Below, one piece after another: positions 8,450 to 17,082 of a DNA stretch of 64,000 nucleotides; within the stretch, counting starts at the first letter, position 1, and every line of letters begins with the position of its first letter. The notes beneath the pieces were generated by a model. The model was not told where the DNA came from and ran no database searches. It saw only the letters and a list, made by a program, of their open reading frames with translations. Made by a program: the position numbers and the translations under genes. Source of the DNA: an uncultured Algibacter sp. (GTDB taxonomy: Bacteria > Bacteroidota > Bacteroidia > Flavobacteriales > Flavobacteriaceae); contig NZ_CANLGU010000002.1 of the NCBI RefSeq assembly GCF_947490405.1, positions 558,001-622,000 on the forward strand. The letters are read 5' to 3'.

Positions 8450-8950
8450 TTAGATGCCTAATTGAGCTTTTACCTCAGCAAGAATATCAGTTCCGTTGGC
8501 AACAATTAAAGTAGCTCTGTCTAAAACATATTCGTAACCTTTAGCTTTAGCTACCTCATTTATAGCTTTCATAGCTGCTTCTTGTATAGGTTTAAATAAT
8601 TCAGCTTCTTTTTCAGCTAAATCTTTTTGAGCATCTGCTCTAAATTGTTGAATACGTTGTTGTTTTTCTTGTAGTTCAACCATTCTTTTTTGGTTTTCCT
8701 CAGCAGTTTTTGTGCTAGCTTCAGCATCATACTGCTTTACTGTATTTTGATATTCAGTAATAGAAGCTTGAATGTCTGTTTGATAAGTTTTACCTAAAGC
8801 TTCAATCTCAGCTTGTGCTGTTTTAGCTGCTGGCATTGCTGCAATTAATTCCTGTGTATTTATATGTGCAACTTTACTTTGTGCTTGTGTAAAGCTTACT
8901 GTTGCAATACATAGTACAGTTGCTAATAAGAGAGTCTTAAATTGTTTCAT
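8450..8950 (-). CDS. OmpH/Skp-family periplasmic chaperone
   Basis: A 166-residue Skp/OmpH protein with a signal peptide (about 1-23, ending TQA). The mature part opens with KVAHINTQELIAAMPAA, the small beta strand block that forms the trimer body, and continues in a long coiled coil (about 55-125) before returning to a beta strand near YEYVLDRATLIV. Skp holds unfolded outer-membrane proteins in the periplasm and hands them to BamA. It is the last gene of the porG-uppS-bamA-ompH-ompH run and ends at a terminator. Length is normal for Skp. Confidence 0.92.
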   Translation of the reverse strand: MKQFKTLLLATVLCIATVSFTQAQSKVAHINTQELIAAMPAAKTAQAEIEALGKTYQTDIQASITEYQNTVKQYDAEASTKTAEENQKRMVELQEKQQRIQQFRADAQKDLAEKEAELFKPIQEAAMKAINEVAKAKGYEYVLDRATLIVANGTDILAEVKAQLGI

Positions 8951-8980
8951 TTTTAATGGTATTAAGTGTGTTATAAATTA

Positions 8981-10078
8981 TTAATTGTTTTTGTTTATAC
9001 TGTCTTTCGCTTTTTGACGATCTTCTAATATTTTCTTTTTTCTGTCCTCCAATTCTTTTTTTCTTGCGGCTCTTTCTGCAAGTTTTCTTTGTCTGTTTTC
9101 TTCAATCAGTTGTGCTTTTGTTTTTGTTGCACCTTCGTCTTCTTTTTTAGCTTCAGTGTTTTCAGCATTATTATCTACTTCATCTGTTTTTGCAGCATCA
9201 TTAGGTTTGTTTCTAGCATCTAATTTTGCTTGCTTCGCTTTTTCTCTTTCTTCTAATATTTTTGCACGTCTTGCTTCAGCTTCTTTTTTCTTAGCCTCGC
9301 GAGAGGCTAAAATTTCTTGACGGCGTTTTTCAACAGCACTTTCTCTGGCAGCTTTCTTTTCTTCTAAAGCTTTTTCTCTAGCTTCTTGCTCTTCATTTAT
9401 CTCTGGTAACAATTCTTCTTCCTTAGCAGCTTTACGCTCTGCTTTGGTTTGCGCTTGTTTACGTTTTGATGATCTTGTTATACTTCTTAATATTTGCTCA
9501 CTAACATCTAGAGATTTATTAGAGTATAGCATTGTTGTTTCTGTCTTGTCTAATATAAGATCATACTTTCTGCCTTCAGCCATATCTTGAACTGCTGCAA
9601 AAATTTGATCTTGAATAGGTTGCATGAGTTGTTTCTTTTGAATGAATAAATCACCATTTGGACCAAAACGTTTTTGCTGATAATCTAAAATTTCATTTTC
9701 TTCAAAAGTGATGTCCTCTTCGCGTTCATCAATCAATTCTTTAGTTAAAAGCGGTTTTTCATTGCTTAAATTTTGTCGCTTTTGTTCCACAGCAGCTAAT
9801 TTAGATTGAATCTCATTTTTCCATTTTTGAGCTTTATCTTCTAATTGTGTTGTAGCTTCTTGATATTCTGGTACATTTTCTAAAATATACTCAGTATCGA
9901 TGTAAGCAATTCTAACCCCACGTTGTGCATGTGAATAGAAACTTAGCATGAAAACTAGTGTCAATAAAAAAAGAACGTTATTTTTCGTGTAATAGTTGTT
10001 ATTATTCCTAACGGTTACACGTAAAATCCATTTAGACATCTTTCTAAATGATTGAATTTTCAATAATGGATTTTTCAT
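8981..10078 (-). CDS. OmpH/Skp-family protein with long charged C-terminal extension
   Basis: A 365-residue paralogue of the neighbouring OmpH. The Skp-like core runs from GVRIAYIDTEYILENVPEY (about residue 54) to the strand KYDLILDKTETTML (about 178). A further 165 residues follow, almost all Lys, Glu, Arg and Ala, clearly a long helix or coiled coil, ending in KAKDSINKNN. The hydrophobic signal is unusually far from the start (about 32-51), so translation may begin at a later Met such as the one in FRKMSKWIL. It lies 30 bp before the second ompH gene and 172 bp after bamA. Flavobacteria commonly carry this long-tailed form; the tail's role is not established. Confidence 0.88.
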   Translation of the reverse strand: MKNPLLKIQSFRKMSKWILRVTVRNNNNYYTKNNVLFLLTLVFMLSFYSHAQRGVRIAYIDTEYILENVPEYQEATTQLEDKAQKWKNEIQSKLAAVEQKRQNLSNEKPLLTKELIDEREEDITFEENEILDYQQKRFGPNGDLFIQKKQLMQPIQDQIFAAVQDMAEGRKYDLILDKTETTMLYSNKSLDVSEQILRSITRSSKRKQAQTKAERKAAKEEELLPEINEEQEAREKALEEKKAARESAVEKRRQEILASREAKKKEAEARRAKILEEREKAKQAKLDARNKPNDAAKTDEVDNNAENTEAKKEDEGATKTKAQLIEENRQRKLAERAARKKELEDRKKKILEDRQKAKDSINKNN

Positions 10079-10250
10079 CTGTTTAATATTTTATAATTCA
10101 TGACTTATAAATTCTAAAACGACAGATGATTTTTTCTGCCTTATCGAATCTTATCTTCAAAATTAACGAAATATAATCTTAAAAATTTTAATTCTCATGC
10201 AAATCATCAATGTGTTATTAGAAAATATCGTGCCAAAGTAAATTTTTAAC

Positions 10251-12851
10251 TTAAAACTGTTGTCCAATTATAAAGTGAGTTTCCCATCCGTGTTTGGTAG
10301 TTTGCCCAGGTAAAGGATCGAATCCATGACCAAAATCAATACCTAATAAACCAAAAGCAGGCATAAAAATGCGAATACCTAAACCTGCTGATCTATTGAT
10401 ATTAAATGGATTAAAATCTCTAAAATTGTTATAGGATGATCCACCTTCTAAAAATCCTAAAGCATAAATTTTTGCTGAAGCTTTTAATGTAATTGGGTAG
10501 CGAAGTTCTAAAGAAAATTTATTATAAATGGTACCACCATCTTGATCTGATAAAGATTGATTTGGGTATCCACGTAATTGAATAACTTCTCTACCATCTA
10601 AAGCAAAATTACCTAAACCATCTCCACCTAAGTAGAATCTTTCAAAGGGGATATCTCCTCTAGCGTTATTATATGCTCCTAAAAAACCAAACTCAATTTT
10701 TGGCCTTAGAACAACATTTTTTGTAAGTTCTGTATACCATTCTCCAGAAAATTTAACTTTATAAAATTCTAACCAACTAAAGCGTTGTTGGTCTATTTCT
10801 GCTATTCTTGTAGAAGCATTTGCTCTAGCTACTTCTGTAGCATTTGCATCTGCTCTTATGGCGTCATTAATATCTCGTTCTTCTGCTAAAGCTTCATAAT
10901 CTACATCACTGAATAATGAATATGGTAGGGATAGTTTTGCTGTAACATTAAAATTCGAACCACCTGTTGGGAATATAGGATCCACACTAGTATTGTTTCT
11001 ACTCAGGCCAACCGTATATGACAAGTTATTAGAAAATCCGTCGCCAAAAGTAAATAAGCCAGTATTGTAGTTATTTAAATCGTAACGTTGGTAACTTATG
11101 GCTTGAGATAATGTAAAATAATCATCAGGTACTGACAAGCGTTTTGCTAAACCAAAAGTAATTCCAGTAATATTAAAACTTCTACTTTTATCGGCATTTC
11201 TTCTAAGGGGATCAAATAAAAATTGTTTTGTATGAGATAAAGATGATGAAAATTGTACAGGGCGTTTCCCTCCTAGCCAAGGTTCAGAAAATGAAAAACT
11301 GTAAGTTTGGAAAAAACGACTAGCTTGCAAACGTAATGCTAACTTTTGTCCATCTCCCATTGGGATAGGCTTGTATGCTTCTTTATTGAATATGTTTTTA
11401 ATCGAGAAATTATTGAAAGATAAACCTAGAGTCCCAATGAATCCACCACCACCATAACCACCTTGTAGTTCAATTTGACTAGATCCAGTTTCTTTAACTG
11501 AATACTCCATGTCAATGGTTCCTTCAACAGGATTCGGGTTTATGAAATTTGGAGAGATTTCTTGAGCATCAAAGAATCCTAATTGTCCAAGTTCTCTTAC
11601 TGTTCGAACAACATTTGCTTTACTGTATAATTGCCCAGGTCTAGTTCGAAGTTCTCTATATATAACGTGGTCGTTGGTTTTATCATTTCCAACTACTGAG
11701 ACAGAATTGAAATAAGCAGGTTTACCTTCAGATATTCTAACTTCAATATCAATAATATTGTTGTCTGCACTTACTTCTACAGGGTTGATAGTAGAAAAAA
11801 GGTAGCCGTAATTTTGGTATTGGTTTGTAATATCTAAAGCATCAGGTTTTGTTTCATCGGCAATTCGCTTTTGCAATAATATACCATTATAAGTGTCTCC
11901 TTTTTTTATACGCAAAAGTCGACTTAATTGTTCATCAGTGTAAACCGTATTACCAATAAATGTGATGTCTCCAAACGTATAGGGCTCTCCTTCATTAACA
12001 TCTATAACAAGCGATATAGTTTTATCATTGTTATATATAATACTGTCTGACAAAATTCTCGCATCTCTGTATCCATTTTCTTTATAGGTATCAATAACAT
12101 GACCCAAATCGGCTTGATAAGACGAATCAATAAATTTAGAACGTTTAAGTATTCTAATTCGGTTAATTTTTTTAGTGCCTTTCATACTTTTTCTAAGCTT
12201 TTTATCGCTTAAAACCGTATTGCCGTTAAAACTTATATCTTTAATTTTTACTTTCTCTCCTTTATCAATATTAAGAACCATGTTTACCCTTGCAGTTTCA
12301 ATAGAATCTTGAACCTCTATGGTATTGATATGGACTTTGGTATTTAAAAAACCATTTTTTTTGTATTTTTTTACTAAAAAGTTTTTTGTAGTTGTTATTA
12401 AATTTTCAGTAACTTTTGTTCCTTTATTTAATTTATTATCTTTTATGATACCTTCCTTTTTGCCCTTTTTTACACCGTTAATTTTAAGTTCATTAAGTTG
12501 AGGTAAATCGGATAGTTTTATTTGAAGATTTGCTACATTACCATCTACATTTATGACGTAAACCTCTATGTCACTAAATAATTTAGAGTTCCAAAGTTTT
12601 TTAATAGCTTTACCAATATCTTCACCAGGAATAGTTACTTCACTACCTTTTCTCAAGCCAGAATAAGTGATTATAGTTTTTTCACTAAAAGTTGTGTTTC
12701 CAGCAACAGATATTTCACCTATGGTGTATTTTTTTCCAGTACTAAAGTTTGAATTCTGTGCACTTAAATTAAAGTAACTAATAAAAAATATTAGAGCAAA
12801 ACAGTACTTTAAAAATGTAGATATAGATGTAATTTTAACTAAGTTGTTCAC
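10251..12851 (-). CDS. bamA: Outer-membrane protein assembly factor BamA
   Basis: The Omp85/BamA insertase of the outer membrane. I place the start at the GTG at 12851, giving 866 residues with a signal peptide ending NLSAQ. An open frame extends to 12965, but that part lies inside uppS. The order is five POTRA domains (about 30-460; YTIGEISVAGNTTF opens the first) and a C-terminal beta barrel. The barrel carries the conserved turn YPNQSLSDQDGG region and ends in a Phe (IIGQQF), as BAM substrates do. The start overlaps the end of uppS by 17 bp, suggesting translational coupling. Two ompH chaperone genes lie downstream. Confidence 0.95.
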   Translation of the reverse strand: MNNLVKITSISTFLKYCFALIFFISYFNLSAQNSNFSTGKKYTIGEISVAGNTTFSEKTIITYSGLRKGSEVTIPGEDIGKAIKKLWNSKLFSDIEVYVINVDGNVANLQIKLSDLPQLNELKINGVKKGKKEGIIKDNKLNKGTKVTENLITTTKNFLVKKYKKNGFLNTKVHINTIEVQDSIETARVNMVLNIDKGEKVKIKDISFNGNTVLSDKKLRKSMKGTKKINRIRILKRSKFIDSSYQADLGHVIDTYKENGYRDARILSDSIIYNNDKTISLVIDVNEGEPYTFGDITFIGNTVYTDEQLSRLLRIKKGDTYNGILLQKRIADETKPDALDITNQYQNYGYLFSTINPVEVSADNNIIDIEVRISEGKPAYFNSVSVVGNDKTNDHVIYRELRTRPGQLYSKANVVRTVRELGQLGFFDAQEISPNFINPNPVEGTIDMEYSVKETGSSQIELQGGYGGGGFIGTLGLSFNNFSIKNIFNKEAYKPIPMGDGQKLALRLQASRFFQTYSFSFSEPWLGGKRPVQFSSSLSHTKQFLFDPLRRNADKSRSFNITGITFGLAKRLSVPDDYFTLSQAISYQRYDLNNYNTGLFTFGDGFSNNLSYTVGLSRNNTSVDPIFPTGGSNFNVTAKLSLPYSLFSDVDYEALAEERDINDAIRADANATEVARANASTRIAEIDQQRFSWLEFYKVKFSGEWYTELTKNVVLRPKIEFGFLGAYNNARGDIPFERFYLGGDGLGNFALDGREVIQLRGYPNQSLSDQDGGTIYNKFSLELRYPITLKASAKIYALGFLEGGSSYNNFRDFNPFNINRSAGLGIRIFMPAFGLLGIDFGHGFDPLPGQTTKHGWETHFIIGQQF

Positions 12852-13575
12852 TTGTTTTCCCAAATCGTCGTTCTCTTTTTTGATATTCAATAATAGCTTC
12901 ATACAAATGCTGCTTCGTAAAATCCGGCCATAAAATACTTGCAAAGTATAATTCGGCGTAAGCAATTTGCCATAATAAAAAGTTACTTATACGTTGTTCC
13001 CCACTGGTTCTAATAAGCAAATCTACATCTGGTAAATCTTGCGTGTAAAGATGCTCATTTATAATTGATTCATCAATTTTATCGGGCGAAATTATATTAT
13101 TTTTAACTTTAATACTAATTTCTTTAACAGTGTTTATGATTTCTTCCCTTGAACCATAACTAAGTGCAAGGGTTAAAGTCATTCTTGTATTGTTTTTAGT
13201 GTTTTCTATCACCTCAAAAAGTTCTTTGTATACTTTTTTAGGTAAGGTATTTAAAGACCCAATTGCGGATAACTTTATATTATTGTCTTGAAGTGTTTTT
13301 ATTTCTTTTTTTAGTGATGATACTAAAAGTTTCATCAAGGTTTGTACCTCTAGTTTCGGTCTATTCCAATTTTCTGTTGAAAAGGCGTAGAGCGTTAAAT
13401 TTTCAATTCCTAATTCTGCACAAGCTTCAACAGTTCGTCTAACAGATTTTGTGCCATTTTCATGTCCAAAAGCGCGTAGCATTCCTTTTTGTTTTGCCCA
13501 ACGCCCATTACCATCCATAATAATAGCGATGTGTTTTGGTAATGCTTCAGTAAGAATACTATTTTTTAAATCCAT
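12835..13575 (-). CDS. uppS: Isoprenyl transferase (undecaprenyl diphosphate synthase)
   Basis: A 246-residue cis-prenyltransferase that builds undecaprenyl diphosphate, the lipid carrier for peptidoglycan and surface glycans. The family signature IAIIMDGNGRWAKQKG holds the catalytic Asp21. Other conserved parts are LTLYAFSTENWNRP and the C-terminal DVDLLIRTSGEQRISNFLLWQIAYAELYF region that binds isopentenyl diphosphate. It starts 2 bp after the PorG-like gene and overlaps bamA by 17 bp, so all three form one operon. Length is normal. Confidence 0.95.
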   Translation of the reverse strand: MDLKNSILTEALPKHIAIIMDGNGRWAKQKGMLRAFGHENGTKSVRRTVEACAELGIENLTLYAFSTENWNRPKLEVQTLMKLLVSSLKKEIKTLQDNNIKLSAIGSLNTLPKKVYKELFEVIENTKNNTRMTLTLALSYGSREEIINTVKEISIKVKNNIISPDKIDESIINEHLYTQDLPDVDLLIRTSGEQRISNFLLWQIAYAELYFASILWPDFTKQHLYEAIIEYQKRERRFGKTSEQLS

Positions 13576-13576
13576 T

Positions 13577-14263
13577 TTATTCTACGCAATAGCATGGGTT
13601 TTCCCCAAAAGTATAAGTTAATGTAATGCCTGAGAATACATACCAATCGTTATTGTTTATGTTTCCAAAACGTTGTGACTGTAAAGATTCTCGCTCTGGA
13701 ACACTACCATCCAATTCATCTGAAAAAGTATACCGCGCTCCAATTTCAAACCCCAAGATAAAGTTTTCTAAGAAATTAGTTTTAAATCCTAGCGCCATAG
13801 GAATACCATAAGCCCAACTTGATGTGTTTTCTGATGTTTGTACACCACTTGCAAAATAATGATTATCATGGTGAGCTACCGTTATACCTGAGTATAAATA
13901 AGGTGTTCCTAATTTTTCACCAGAATGTAAGTTGAAATCAAGAAATGTAAACTCCATACCTAATGAAATTTCTGTGATTTTACTTGAAAACTCGTAGCCT
14001 CTTTGAATTCGTCTTGGATCATCTGAATCTTTATCTATACCTTGAAGTTCACTAAAGATTACTGATGCTCTGTATGAGTGTCTTTTGCTTCTATTCCATT
14101 TATATAATCCACCAATGGCAAATTGATTTGGCGCTATATAATCGGTTGCACCTACATCTCCAATAAAATTACTGCCACCTAGAAAAACGCCTATTTCGTT
14201 AATTTGAGCAGTGCTTAATTGGGTGCTTAATATGCTTAATATCAATATGGTTAAATGCCTCAT
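13577..14263 (-). CDS. porG: PorG-like outer-membrane protein (DUF6089 family)
   Basis: A 228-residue beta-barrel protein with a signal peptide ending STAQ. The mature start INEIGVFLGGSNFIGDVG and the SFxYR-like barrel strands match the DUF6089 family. In Porphyromonas gingivalis the homologue PorG is an outer-membrane component of the type IX secretion system associated with the PorK/PorN ring, and it sits next to uppS, omp85 and the ompH genes. The same gene order here (porG-uppS-bamA-ompH-ompH-murI) supports orthology. It is the first gene of the operon. A TATATTTG box lies 18 bp upstream. Confidence 0.8.
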   Translation of the reverse strand: MRHLTILILSILSTQLSTAQINEIGVFLGGSNFIGDVGATDYIAPNQFAIGGLYKWNRSKRHSYRASVIFSELQGIDKDSDDPRRIQRGYEFSSKITEISLGMEFTFLDFNLHSGEKLGTPYLYSGITVAHHDNHYFASGVQTSENTSSWAYGIPMALGFKTNFLENFILGFEIGARYTFSDELDGSVPERESLQSQRFGNINNNDWYVFSGITLTYTFGENPCYCVE

Positions 14264-14280
14264 AAATATTCAAAAGTTTG

Positions 14281-14288
14281 CAAATATA
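14281..14288 (-). promoter_or_regulatory. Candidate -7 box upstream of porG-uppS-bamA
   Basis: TATATTTG on the minus strand fits the Bacteroidota -7 consensus TAnnTTTG and would give a leader of about 10 nt. The nearest TTG is 15 bp upstream, shorter than the usual 19-21 spacer, so the -33 element is not convincing. Confidence 0.35.
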
Positions 14289-14447
14289 ATAAATAAGATT
14301 AGCCAAATGTAATTTGGGCTGAATTGTATTAGTGTAAAACAGAAATTCTTTGAAATTATTGTTGTTTTAAGATTAGAATAGCATTTGGAATGACTTTAAA
14401 AATGGTGGCTAAGCTTGCAGTTTTGATACTGAATTTAGCGGATAGAT

Positions 14448-14620
14448 GCGTTAGGGATTGAAACGACATCCTTTTTAAAGTTTGAAATACTATATTTTGA
14501 TTGTTGCCTAATATGCTTGAAAGGTAGTTATTTTGTGTTCTTTATTAACGATTAGGTTTTAAAAAGATATAGTGGAAAGCCCGACCCTCCCTATAGCTAT
14601 CGGGATTAAAGGGTAACGCC
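14448..14620 (-). repeat. Dispersed GGCGTTACC/CCCTAACGC repeat, copy B (long)
   Basis: This 173-bp element fills most of the 362-bp gap between porG and nadK. On the minus strand it begins GGCGTTACCC, contains GGGTCGGGCTTTC, and ends AAAGGATGTCGTTTCAATCCCTAACGC-like (the last 13 bases are the shared end). A nested near-perfect palindrome, TCCCTATAGCTATCGGGA, is at 14588-14605. The interior also has a loose ATCTTTTTAAA/TTTAAAAAGGAT inverted pair. No ORF is visible. The remaining 180 bp before it hold only the porG leader. Confidence 0.8.
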
Positions 14621-14625
14621 AAAAA

Positions 14626-15510
14626 TTAATTTCGTTTGTCTTCTCCCCAAAGGAGTTTTTTTCTTAGGGTTTGTAGGAAGCTTTCGTTTAAGAGGTCAAT
14701 CATTTTTATTTTAAAATCGGCTTTTTTAATTTTTATGATTGTGCCGTTGTCGAGCGTTGCAATTCTTGAATCTAGAGATATGAGGTGTTGTTTTTCTCGT
14801 CCGTTTACGCTGAGTTGAATTTCAGTACTGTCTGGAATGACTAACGGGCGTGCGCTTAAGTTGTGCGGAGCAATAGGGGTGAGTACAAAATTGTTTGCGC
14901 CTGGGGTAATTACAGGACCACCACAACTTAATGAGTAGCCTGTGGAGCCTGTTGGGGTTGAAACGATTAGACCATCGCTCCAGTAGGAGTTAAGAAATTC
15001 ATTGTCTAAATAGGTATCTATAGTAATCATGGCCGTGGTGTTTTTGCGGCTCACTGAAACTTCGTTTAACGCGAAATTCATAGATTCTATATCCTTGTTT
15101 TTTGATGAGGTTTCAACTGCTAGAATGCTACGTTCGGAAATTCGGTATTTACCGTCTATGATATTTTGTATAGCTTTTTCAATAGCATTTACTTGAATTG
15201 TAGCTAGAAAACCTAGGCGCCCTGTGTTAATACCAATAATAGGAATACCCAAATCTTTAACAAACATGGTGGCTCTTAAAATGGTACCGTCACCACCGAT
15301 ACTAACTAAGAAATCAAAACTTTTATCTAGCTCAGTAAATGTTTTGTAGTTGCTATAGTCTTTTATATCATGAGGCTCTTTATCTATTAGTTTATAAAAC
15401 TCCGTTTCTATGTAAGCTTCACTACCTTGGTTTTCAAGATATTTAAAAAGCGTTTCAACAGATTTTGGTGTAGTAGTGTTATAATATCGTCCAAAAATGG
15501 CAACTTTCAT
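14626..15510 (-). CDS. nadK: NAD kinase
   Basis: A 294-residue ATP-NAD kinase that makes NADP in the cytoplasm. The family motifs are intact: GGDGTILRA at 72-80, INTGRLGFLA, the NE-type motif in NFALNEVSVSR and TPTGSTGYSLSCGGP. Length is typical. It lies 29 bp downstream of the CBS/ACT gene on the same strand, an arrangement (CBS gene, nadK, then a porG/uppS block) common in flavobacteria. The C-terminus ends close to repeat copy B. Confidence is high. Confidence 0.96.
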   Translation of the reverse strand: MKVAIFGRYYNTTTPKSVETLFKYLENQGSEAYIETEFYKLIDKEPHDIKDYSNYKTFTELDKSFDFLVSIGGDGTILRATMFVKDLGIPIIGINTGRLGFLATIQVNAIEKAIQNIIDGKYRISERSILAVETSSKNKDIESMNFALNEVSVSRKNTTAMITIDTYLDNEFLNSYWSDGLIVSTPTGSTGYSLSCGGPVITPGANNFVLTPIAPHNLSARPLVIPDSTEIQLSVNGREKQHLISLDSRIATLDNGTIIKIKKADFKIKMIDLLNESFLQTLRKKLLWGEDKRN

Positions 15511-15539
15511 CTATTCGAAATTTTAGTACACATGTATAC

Positions 15540-16199
15540 TTACATGTTTAAGTATTTTTTAAGGTAATCTGAGCGCTCTTTTAAGCTTTCAATATAGCCA
15601 TCTTCTTCATGTCCAGAAACAATATTATAACTGTATCTGCGAAATGTTTGAATAATTTCATTAAGTCCGGTATTTCCAATTTTTAAGGTTACATGAACTA
15701 AATCTGTATTCATTTTTGAAACAAATGCACCAAGAAGTTTTCCGTCATTAGATTCTACTATTTGGCTTATTTCACTAAACGAATAATCGTTAATGCCTTT
15801 TTCAACAACTAAAATGCCACCAGCCTCGGAGAAAAAAGGCGATTCGCTAAATAAGCTGATAACATCGTTAATCTCATAATAACCTAAATACTCATTTTGC
15901 TCATCTAAAACAGGCATAATGTTGGTAGAATTTACGGCAAAATTTTCTAGTACATCTAACCAAAGTGTGTTTTTTCTAACATGAAAGTCTTCTAAAGCAT
16001 AGAGGTATTCGTTTAATGGTTTGTCACTGTCAAAACAATGTGCATCCGCTTCTGAGAAACAACCTAAATAGGCACCATAATCATTTTTAACAGGAATATG
16101 GGAAAAAGTAAGCTGATTAAACAACATTTGTAAATCACCAATTTTACTGTTAGTGCTTAAAGGTTTTATGTCGTTTATTATAAGTTCTGAAAGTTTCAT
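15540..16199 (-). CDS. CBS-pair protein with ACT-like C-terminus
   Basis: A 219-residue cytosolic regulatory protein. Two CBS motifs fill about residues 1-125 (KLSELIINDIKPLSTN and the NSTNIMPVLDEQNEYLGYYEINDVI segment), and an ACT-like fold follows at about 135-205 (GGILVVEKGINDYSFSEISQ). CBS pairs bind adenine nucleotides and ACT domains bind small ligands, as in AcuB-type proteins. Its position directly upstream of nadK suggests a role in sensing adenylate or NAD state, but no target is known. A 29-bp spacing suggests one transcript. Confidence 0.85.
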   Translation of the reverse strand: MKLSELIINDIKPLSTNSKIGDLQMLFNQLTFSHIPVKNDYGAYLGCFSEADAHCFDSDKPLNEYLYALEDFHVRKNTLWLDVLENFAVNSTNIMPVLDEQNEYLGYYEINDVISLFSESPFFSEAGGILVVEKGINDYSFSEISQIVESNDGKLLGAFVSKMNTDLVHVTLKIGNTGLNEIIQTFRRYSYNIVSGHEEDGYIESLKERSDYLKKYLNM

Positions 16200-16340
16200 C
16201 TATAGGTTCTATTTTATTAATTCTGTTAAATGTACTTGCTTATTAATTTACTAAATTTAAAGTTAAGCTAGTTGCATTTACTATAATCAATAGAACTGCA
16301 AATTAATCAAAAAAATAGTATCTATGCTTGTTCTACTTTG

Positions 16341-16348
16341 TATTTTTG
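16341..16348 (+). promoter_or_regulatory. Candidate -7 box upstream of pdxJ
   Basis: TATTTTTG fits TAnnTTTG and lies 20 bp before the pdxJ ATG. No TTG is found at the expected 19-21 bp spacing, so only the -7 element is supported. Confidence 0.35.
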
Positions 16349-16368
16349 TCTTTTTATAATTAGATTAT

Positions 16369-17082
16369 ATGACAAAGTTAAGTGTTAATATTAACAAGAT
16401 AGCAACGTTAAGAAATTCTCGTGGTGGAGATGTGCCAAATGTGGTACAATTTGCTAAGGATGTGCAACGGTTTGGTGCAGAAGGTGTAACAATCCACCCA
16501 AGACCTGATGAAAGGCATATTCGCTATCAAGATGCTCGAGATTTAAAACCCGAAGTTTTTACAGAGTATAATATTGAAGGCAATCCTATAGAATCTTTTA
16601 TAAACCTTGTTTTAGAAGTTAAACCTACACAGGTAACTTTGGTACCTGATGCTGTTGATGCTATTACAAGTAATGCTGGTTGGGACACAATTAAACATAA
16701 AGATTTTTTGGTTGATGTGATTAAGGAATTTCAGAATAATGGTATCAGAACCTCCATTTTTGTTGATCCCGTTTTAAAGCAAATTGAAGGCGCTAAAGAA
16801 ACAGGTACTGATAGGATTGAATTATACACAGAAGCTTTTGCTCATCAATATGGTTTAGGTGAAAAAGATGCTATAAAACCCTACGCTGAAAGCGCTGAAT
16901 TAGCTAACAATTTGGGGCTTGGTATTAATGCAGGTCATGATTTATCATTGGATAACATTAAGTTTTTTAAAGCGAATATTCCAAATTTATTGGAAGTATC
17001 CATAGGTCATGCTTTGGTAGCTGAAAGTTTATATTTGGGAGTAGAAAATGTTATTCAAATGTATTTACATAAACTTAAATAA
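16369..17082 (+). CDS. pdxJ: Pyridoxine 5'-phosphate synthase
   Basis: A 237-residue TIM-barrel enzyme that condenses 1-deoxyxylulose 5-phosphate with 3-amino-2-oxopropyl phosphate to give pyridoxine 5'-phosphate, the last step of the DXP-dependent vitamin B6 pathway. The N-terminal KLSVNINKIATLRNSRGG, the active-site region GVTIHPRPDERHI and the C-terminal GLGINAGHDLSLDN and EVSIGHALVAESL motifs are all present. Length is normal. Its last base is the A of the next gene's ATG, so the downstream hydrolase is translationally coupled. Confidence 0.96.
   Translation: MTKLSVNINKIATLRNSRGGDVPNVVQFAKDVQRFGAEGVTIHPRPDERHIRYQDARDLKPEVFTEYNIEGNPIESFINLVLEVKPTQVTLVPDAVDAITSNAGWDTIKHKDFLVDVIKEFQNNGIRTSIFVDPVLKQIEGAKETGTDRIELYTEAFAHQYGLGEKDAIKPYAESAELANNLGLGINAGHDLSLDNIKFFKANIPNLLEVSIGHALVAESLYLGVENVIQMYLHKLK

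Noticed and set aside
12852-12965. N-terminal extension of BamA to 12965
   Set aside because: It lies within uppS in another frame and would put 38 residues before the signal peptide.
14448-14620. Repeat family as integron attC sites
   Set aside because: The GTT and AAC ends are in the opposite order from attC core sites, and no integrase or cassette array is present.
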